The notes under the pieces are model-generated. The model saw nothing but the letters and a program-made list of their open reading frames with translations. It was not told where the DNA came from and made no database searches. 9,609 nt of DNA, taken from positions 1-9,609 of the forward strand of contig JAIXUR010000601.1 in NCBI GenBank assembly GCA_027483425.1, read 5' to 3'. This DNA is from Cyanobacteriota bacterium. GTDB lineage: Bacteria; Cyanobacteriota; Cyanobacteriia; Phormidesmidales; Phormidesmidaceae. Below are positions 7,503-9,609 of the stretch, piece by piece. The position numbers and the translations under genes were made by a program. The first letter of the stretch is position 1; each line of letters begins with the position of its first letter.

Positions 7503-8639
7503 CTAGCTCTTGGGTTCAGACTTAGCATCAAAGCGCTTCGTCCATTCCGCCAGAATGCGATCGCGGTTTGCCGCCGCCCAGCGCAGATCGTTTTCCGCCA
7601 GCTGTTTCTCGGGGTCGGCGATAAAGCCTTGGGGCAGGGGTACATCGGTCTTCACCGAGGTGATCGAGAAGCTCTCGGCGTACTTGGCCATCACCTCGGG
7701 GGAAATCGCCCAGTCCAAAAAGGTTTTAGAGGCATCCTTAATCTCGGCCTTTTTAATCAGGGCGTTGGCCTCCACGTCCCAGCCCGACCCTTCCACGGGG
7801 AACACCGGCTCAATGGGTTCACCATCGTTCTTTTGCTTTACCGCCCGGTAGTCAAAGGAAATACCAATGGGGAACTCGCCCTGTCCGGCGGCCTTGCAAG
7901 GCTTAGAGCCCGAGTGCATATACTGAGCCACGTTTTGGTCGAGCTTATCCAGGTAGGCCCAGCCCTCTTCCTCGGTGGGGGAGTTTTGCAAAATGCTAGA
8001 AACCGACAGAAAGCCAGTCCCCGACGAGGCCGGGTTAGACATCACAATGTGGCCCTTGTACACCGGGTTCACCAGATCAGCCCAGCCCTTAGGAATGGGT
8101 AGGCCCAGCTTGGCAGACTCAACGGTATTGACGCAAAACGCCGACATCCAGACATCAATACCCACCCATTTAGGCGGGTTGGCATCATCGCGAAAGCGGG
8201 GATTAACGGCCTCTAACCCAGCCGGAGCGTAGGGTTCTAAAAGATCTTTTTCCTCAGCCACCAGCAGACTAGAGGCCGCCGTACCCCACACCACATCGGC
8301 CTGGGGATTATCTGCCTCGGCCAGCAGCTTAGCGGTAATAACGCCGGTCGAATCGCGCACGATATTGACTGTAATCTCTGGATGCTGCTCTTTAAAGGAA
8401 ACTAAATACTCGCTAATTTGATCGTCTTCCAGGGCGGTATAGACCGTAATCGACGTATCACCAGAAGACGTTGCCCCACCAGGGTTATCTGTGGCGGCCT
8501 GGTTCAAATCTTCCTGGGGAACAGCGCAGGCCGCAACGACCATGACAACGGCAAAGGATGCCATTGCCAGCGTCCAAAATCGCCGCCACTGCCGACCCCA
8601 AACAAGCTGACTGAGATTAGTAATCCAACGACTGATCAT
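7503..8639 (-). CDS. phnS2: 2-aminoethylphosphonate-binding lipoprotein (PhnS2/AepX type)
   Basis: This is a substrate-binding protein of 378 residues, anchored on the outer face of the inner membrane as a lipoprotein. Residues 16-20 are basic (RQWRR), 21-35 hydrophobic, and VAAC at 35-38 is a lipobox with C38 as the lipidated cysteine. A flexible Gly/Ser/Thr linker follows to about residue 62. The mature domain starts ITVYTALEDDQI and reads like the iron/aminophosphonate type of periplasmic binding protein (DVVWGTAASS, SNPASSGTGF, SGSKPCKAAGQGEFPIGISFDY). I recognise this as the TIGR03261 group, the one for which AepX has been shown to bind AEP. It is the first gene of the run. The ATG at 8639 has only a weak GAG six bases upstream, and that GAG lies inside a predicted hairpin. 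An iron(III)-binding protein is the main alternative; neighbours favour AEP. Confidence 0.88.
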   Translation of the reverse strand: MISRWITNLSQLVWGRQWRRFWTLAMASFAVVMVVAACAVPQEDLNQAATDNPGGATSSGDTSITVYTALEDDQISEYLVSFKEQHPEITVNIVRDSTGVITAKLLAEADNPQADVVWGTAASSLLVAEEKDLLEPYAPAGLEAVNPRFRDDANPPKWVGIDVWMSAFCVNTVESAKLGLPIPKGWADLVNPVYKGHIVMSNPASSGTGFLSVSSILQNSPTEEEGWAYLDKLDQNVAQYMHSGSKPCKAAGQGEFPIGISFDYRAVKQKNDGEPIEPVFPVEGSGWDVEANALIKKAEIKDASKTFLDWAISPEVMAKYAESFSITSVKTDVPLPQGFIADPEKQLAENDLRWAAANRDRILAEWTKRFDAKSEPKS

Positions 8640-8645
8640 GGCTAG

Positions 8646-8705
8646 CTCTACACAGGCAAATTGCCACCCAATCTTAGGGGAATGGCCGATCGCCTGTGTA
8701 AAGAG
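8646..8705 (-). promoter_or_regulatory. Long imperfect hairpin in the leader of phnS2, covering the ribosome site
   Basis: Bases 8649-8657 (TACACAGGC) and 8692-8700 (GCCTGTGTA) are a perfect 9-bp inverted repeat. The stem extends after a 2-base bulge by CTC/GAG (8646-8648 with 8703-8705). Inside, after a symmetric 5x5 internal loop, GCCA pairs with TGGC (8663-8666 with 8683-8686) and CCC with GGG (8667-8669 with 8678-8680). In the minus-strand RNA the GAG that would serve as ribosome site, six bases before the ATG, is the last part of the stem. This suggests a leader that can hide the start of the first gene. I do not recognise it as a known riboswitch. Confidence 0.5.
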
Positions 8706-8730
8706 GAGGTTATCGAAGTCTTTAATTCAG

Positions 8731-8771
8731 ATTATCTAATCCCTAATCTTTGATATTAATAGACTCTTAAG
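8731..8771 (-). promoter_or_regulatory. Possible promoter of phnS2 with weak PHO-like repeats
   Basis: On the minus strand CTTAAGAG (8771-8764) and ATTAATAT (8760-8753) are separated by exactly 3 bases, the spacing of cyanobacterial PHO boxes, with TTAA in the same place in both; they match the consensus at about 5 and 6 of 8 positions. A -10-like GATAAT lies at 8736-8731. Transcription from here would give a leader of about 85 bases that includes the hairpin. The region is A/T-rich relative to the genes, as promoters often are. The match is weak. Confidence 0.3.
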
Positions 8772-8866
8772 CCCGAAGTTTGTGGCATGAATAAATATTA
8801 CAAGCAGGAACTAAATCAACACAAAAATTTTGCCTATTCAGGCTATAGCGATCGGAATCCTTTCCC

Positions 8867-8887
8867 CTCCTGACTCCTGGCTCCTGA
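8867..8887. repeat. Heptamer tandem repeat CTCCTGA/G, three copies
   Basis: CTCCTGA, CTCCTGG and CTCCTGA follow each other without gaps at 8867-8887. This is a second heptanucleotide short tandem repeat in the window, of a type often seen between cyanobacterial genes. No function is inferred. Confidence 0.8.
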
Positions 8888-8914
8888 CTGAAAAGCATGG
8901 ATACAAGCGAATAA

Positions 8915-8944
8915 GATAACCAAATCTTAGCCAAAACTTAAACC
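8915..8944 (+). promoter_or_regulatory. Candidate PHO box: three 8-bp repeats at 11-bp spacing
   Basis: GATAACCA (8915-8922), CTTAGCCA (8926-8933) and CTTAAACC (8937-8944) are each separated by exactly 3 bases. They match the cyanobacterial half-site (C/T)TTAA(C/T)(C/T)(T/A) at 6, 7 and 6 of 8 positions. This is the best PHO-like array I found. It lies 276 bp upstream of phnS2, and on the opposite strand it points toward a small ORF 54 bp away. Binding by the phosphate regulator SphR/PhoB would suit a phosphonate-uptake locus. Which transcript it controls is unclear. Confidence 0.42.
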
Positions 8945-8998
8945 GGTCTACTCTGTCGCCGGAAATAATGGAGGAGAAGAGTTGGACGTTAAACCGTT

Positions 8999-9148
8999 AT
9001 GGTTAGCCATAGTCAAGCCGGTCTAGCCCACTTCCCTAGGCAAGTAGGCTCCATGACGTTAGACTTCGAGGAATGGGCCATCCGAGTCAAGCAGCAAATG
9101 CTGACATCGTTACAAGAAAAACGTAAAGATAGCCCAAAAGATTGCTAA
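8999..9148 (+). CDS. Small ORF, 49 residues, hypothetical
   Basis: ATG at 8999 to TAA at 9148 encodes 49 residues, with no recognisable family. From residue 19 on (M-T-L-D-F-E-E-W-A-I) it would form one charged amphipathic helix ending in a Lys/Asp-rich tail; there is no signal or membrane segment. A shorter form from the ATG at 9053 (31 residues) has GTAGG just upstream, whereas the ATG at 8999 has GGAGGAG only at about 25 bases. It is the only plus-strand reading frame I consider possible, because it lies outside all other genes and follows the PHO-like array. It could equally be chance or a gene remnant. Confidence 0.25.
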   Translation: MVSHSQAGLAHFPRQVGSMTLDFEEWAIRVKQQMLTSLQEKRKDSPKDC

Positions 9149-9182
9149 GTAAATTTTTTGAGCAAGAAAATATCCCCAGGTA

Positions 9183-9204
9183 GGGGCGCAGAGCCTGTGC
9201 CCTT
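9183..9204. repeat. Diverged REP-like hairpin (GGGCGCA/TGTGCCC)
   Basis: GGGCGCA (9184-9190) and TGTGCCC (9196-9202) form a 7-bp stem with one G-T pair around GAGCC. It shares the AGGGGC opening with the other hairpins at the right end, so it is likely an older member of the same family. Confidence 0.5.
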
Positions 9205-9274
9205 GGGAGGAAGTAATATTCCTGGCTAGCTTCGCGGCCAGAATTGTCCTACTAGCGTAGTACACAAAATTATA

Positions 9275-9291
9275 GGCAAACAAAGTTTGCC
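9275..9291. repeat. Perfect hairpin GGCAAAC-AAA-GTTTGCC
   Basis: A perfect 7-bp stem with a 3-base loop. It is followed by CGCTTCGCC rather than a T run, so it is not an obvious terminator. It may be another fold unit of the repeat cluster. Confidence 0.55.
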
Positions 9292-9368
9292 CGCTTCGCC
9301 TCAGCCTTTGCTTGTGTAATGGGTCACTCTATTGTTTGAAAAAACTGCGTTGCGGCACGCAGATCGAT

Positions 9369-9444
9369 GGCACCCATAAAACCCACCTAAACAATAAAAC
9401 CCCGTCAGGGCAGACCCACGTGTCTGCCCTGATCTCGGCATCGG
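9369..9444. repeat. Copy 1 of a direct repeat with REP-like hairpin AGGGCAGAC/GTCTGCCCT
   Basis: The hairpin has perfect 9-bp arms (9407-9415 and 9422-9430) and a 6-base loop CCACGT. Bases 9408-9444 recur exactly at 9573-9609, and GGCACCCATAAA at 9369 recurs at 9535; the middle has diverged with a one-base length difference. Confidence 0.8.
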
Positions 9445-9481
9445 GCCTGTTACCTCAGGCGAATTTCCCCATGGCGGGGAT

Positions 9482-9505
9482 GGGGCGAACACATCGGTTC
9501 GCCCC
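9482..9505. repeat. REP-like hairpin GGGGCGAAC/GTTCGCCCC
   Basis: Perfect 9-bp arms (9482-9490 and 9497-9505) enclose a 6-base loop ACATCG, followed by TACGGGG. It has the same arm length, loop length and GGGGC opening as the hairpins on either side but different arm bases, as REP sub-families do. It lies between the two copies of the direct repeat. Confidence 0.75.
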
Positions 9506-9534
9506 TACGGGGTGGCAATGACCCTAGAATCAAC

Positions 9535-9609
9535 GGCACCCATAAACCCTATTCCAGCGGTAACCCCCGTAGGGGCAGACCCACGTGTCTGCCCTGATCT
9601 CGGCATCGG
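9535..9609. repeat. Copy 2 of the direct repeat, running to the window edge
   Basis: GGCACCCATAAA at 9535 and 37 identical bases at 9573-9609 repeat copy 1, offset by 165-166 bp. The hairpin is preceded here by CCCCCGTAGGGG. The repeat may continue beyond the window. Confidence 0.8.

Larger units (their letters stand above)
14..7564. repeat. Nine HIP1 octamers (GCGATCGC) dispersed through the genes
   Basis: Perfect GCGATCGC occurs at 14, 282, 893, 2408, 2712, 3977, 5893, 7396 and 7557, and not again in the last 2 kb. All lie within coding sequence. HIP1 is strongly over-represented in many cyanobacterial genomes, so this supports the taxonomic reading and suggests the gene cluster is native or long resident rather than newly acquired from another phylum. 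Confidence 0.9.
8640..9609. other. 970-bp region without a confident gene
   Basis: Apart from the promoter-like elements, the small ORF and the repeats listed separately, I see no tRNA, rRNA or conserved coding sequence here. The reading frames at 9301-9521 run through the hairpin repeats on both strands and look non-coding. The left part (8700-9170) is A/T-rich; the right part (9180 on) is a hairpin-dense repeat cluster. Confidence 0.7.

Noticed and set aside
7629..8102. Open frame of 157 codons on the plus strand
   Set aside because: It is antisense to the binding-protein gene, whose lipobox and family motifs are clear; the plus frame has no recognisable features.
4395..8639. Ferric-iron ABC transporter (FbpABC-like)
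   Set aside because: The three proteins share that fold, but the gene order with a phosphonatase-like hydrolase and a TIGR03364-like flavoprotein, plus the binding-protein motifs, favours an aminophosphonate role. It remains the best alternative.
8775..8800. NtcA-like site (GTA-N8-TAC)
   Set aside because: On the minus strand GTA is followed at the right distance by TCA, not TAC, so the second half-site fails.
9222..9241. CTGGC/GCCAG inverted repeat as a terminator or attachment site
   Set aside because: The stem is only 5 bp with a 10-base loop and no T run; no integrase or direct-repeat boundary is seen.
9301..9521. Two overlapping open frames on opposite strands
   Set aside because: Both run through the hairpin repeats and owe their openness to repeat composition; neither has a ribosome site or plausible protein features.
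9369..9609. CRISPR array
   Set aside because: There are only two copies about 165 bp apart, with a different hairpin between them; spacing and repeat structure do not fit CRISPR.

Overview
The window looks like chromosomal DNA of a filamentous, Leptolyngbya/Nodosilinea-type cyanobacterium. I base this on nine perfect HIP1 octamers (GCGATCGC), heptanucleotide short tandem repeats between genes, and REP-like GGGGC(A/G)-type hairpins at the right end. The genus is an inference from repeat style, not from a marker gene.

Every confident gene is on the minus strand and reads right to left from about 8.64 kb to the left edge. The order is: (1) an aminophosphonate-binding lipoprotein (phnS2/aepX type, 8639-7503); (2) its ABC ATPase (phnT2 type, 7424-6228); (3) its fused double permease (phnU2 type, 6173-4395); (4) a phosphonatase-like HAD hydrolase of the PhnX-related TIGR03351 kind (4317-3580); (5) a second fused double permease of the nitrate/sulfonate/taurine superfamily (3415-1682); (6) an ABC ATPase with an extra C-terminal AAA-associated domain (1642-278); and (7) the first 73 codons of an FAD-dependent oxidoreductase of the TIGR03364 kind (221 to the left edge). 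Gaps between genes are 39-78 bp, except 164 bp in front of gene 5, so there may be one long transcript or two (genes 1-4 and 5-7).

Together these look like an uptake-and-degradation module for 2-aminoethylphosphonate (AEP) or a close relative. PhnS2T2U2 would import the compound. The flavoprotein would oxidise its amine, in place of the usual PhnW transaminase, which is not seen here. The phosphonatase-like hydrolase would break the C-P bond to release phosphate. The unusual part is the second ABC transporter, which has no binding protein in view and sits between the two catabolic enzymes. Its substrate is unknown and is the main open question.

From 8640 to 9609 there is no large gene. The stretch holds a candidate structured 5' leader for the first gene, PHO-box-like 8-bp repeats spaced by 3 bp, a short heptamer repeat, one weak small ORF on the plus strand (8999-9148), and a cluster of REP-like hairpins that includes a direct repeat with 37 perfectly matching bases. 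A second possible PHO element lies in the 164-bp gap in front of gene 5. Control by phosphate starvation therefore fits both the sites and the gene content, but rests on sequence matches only.
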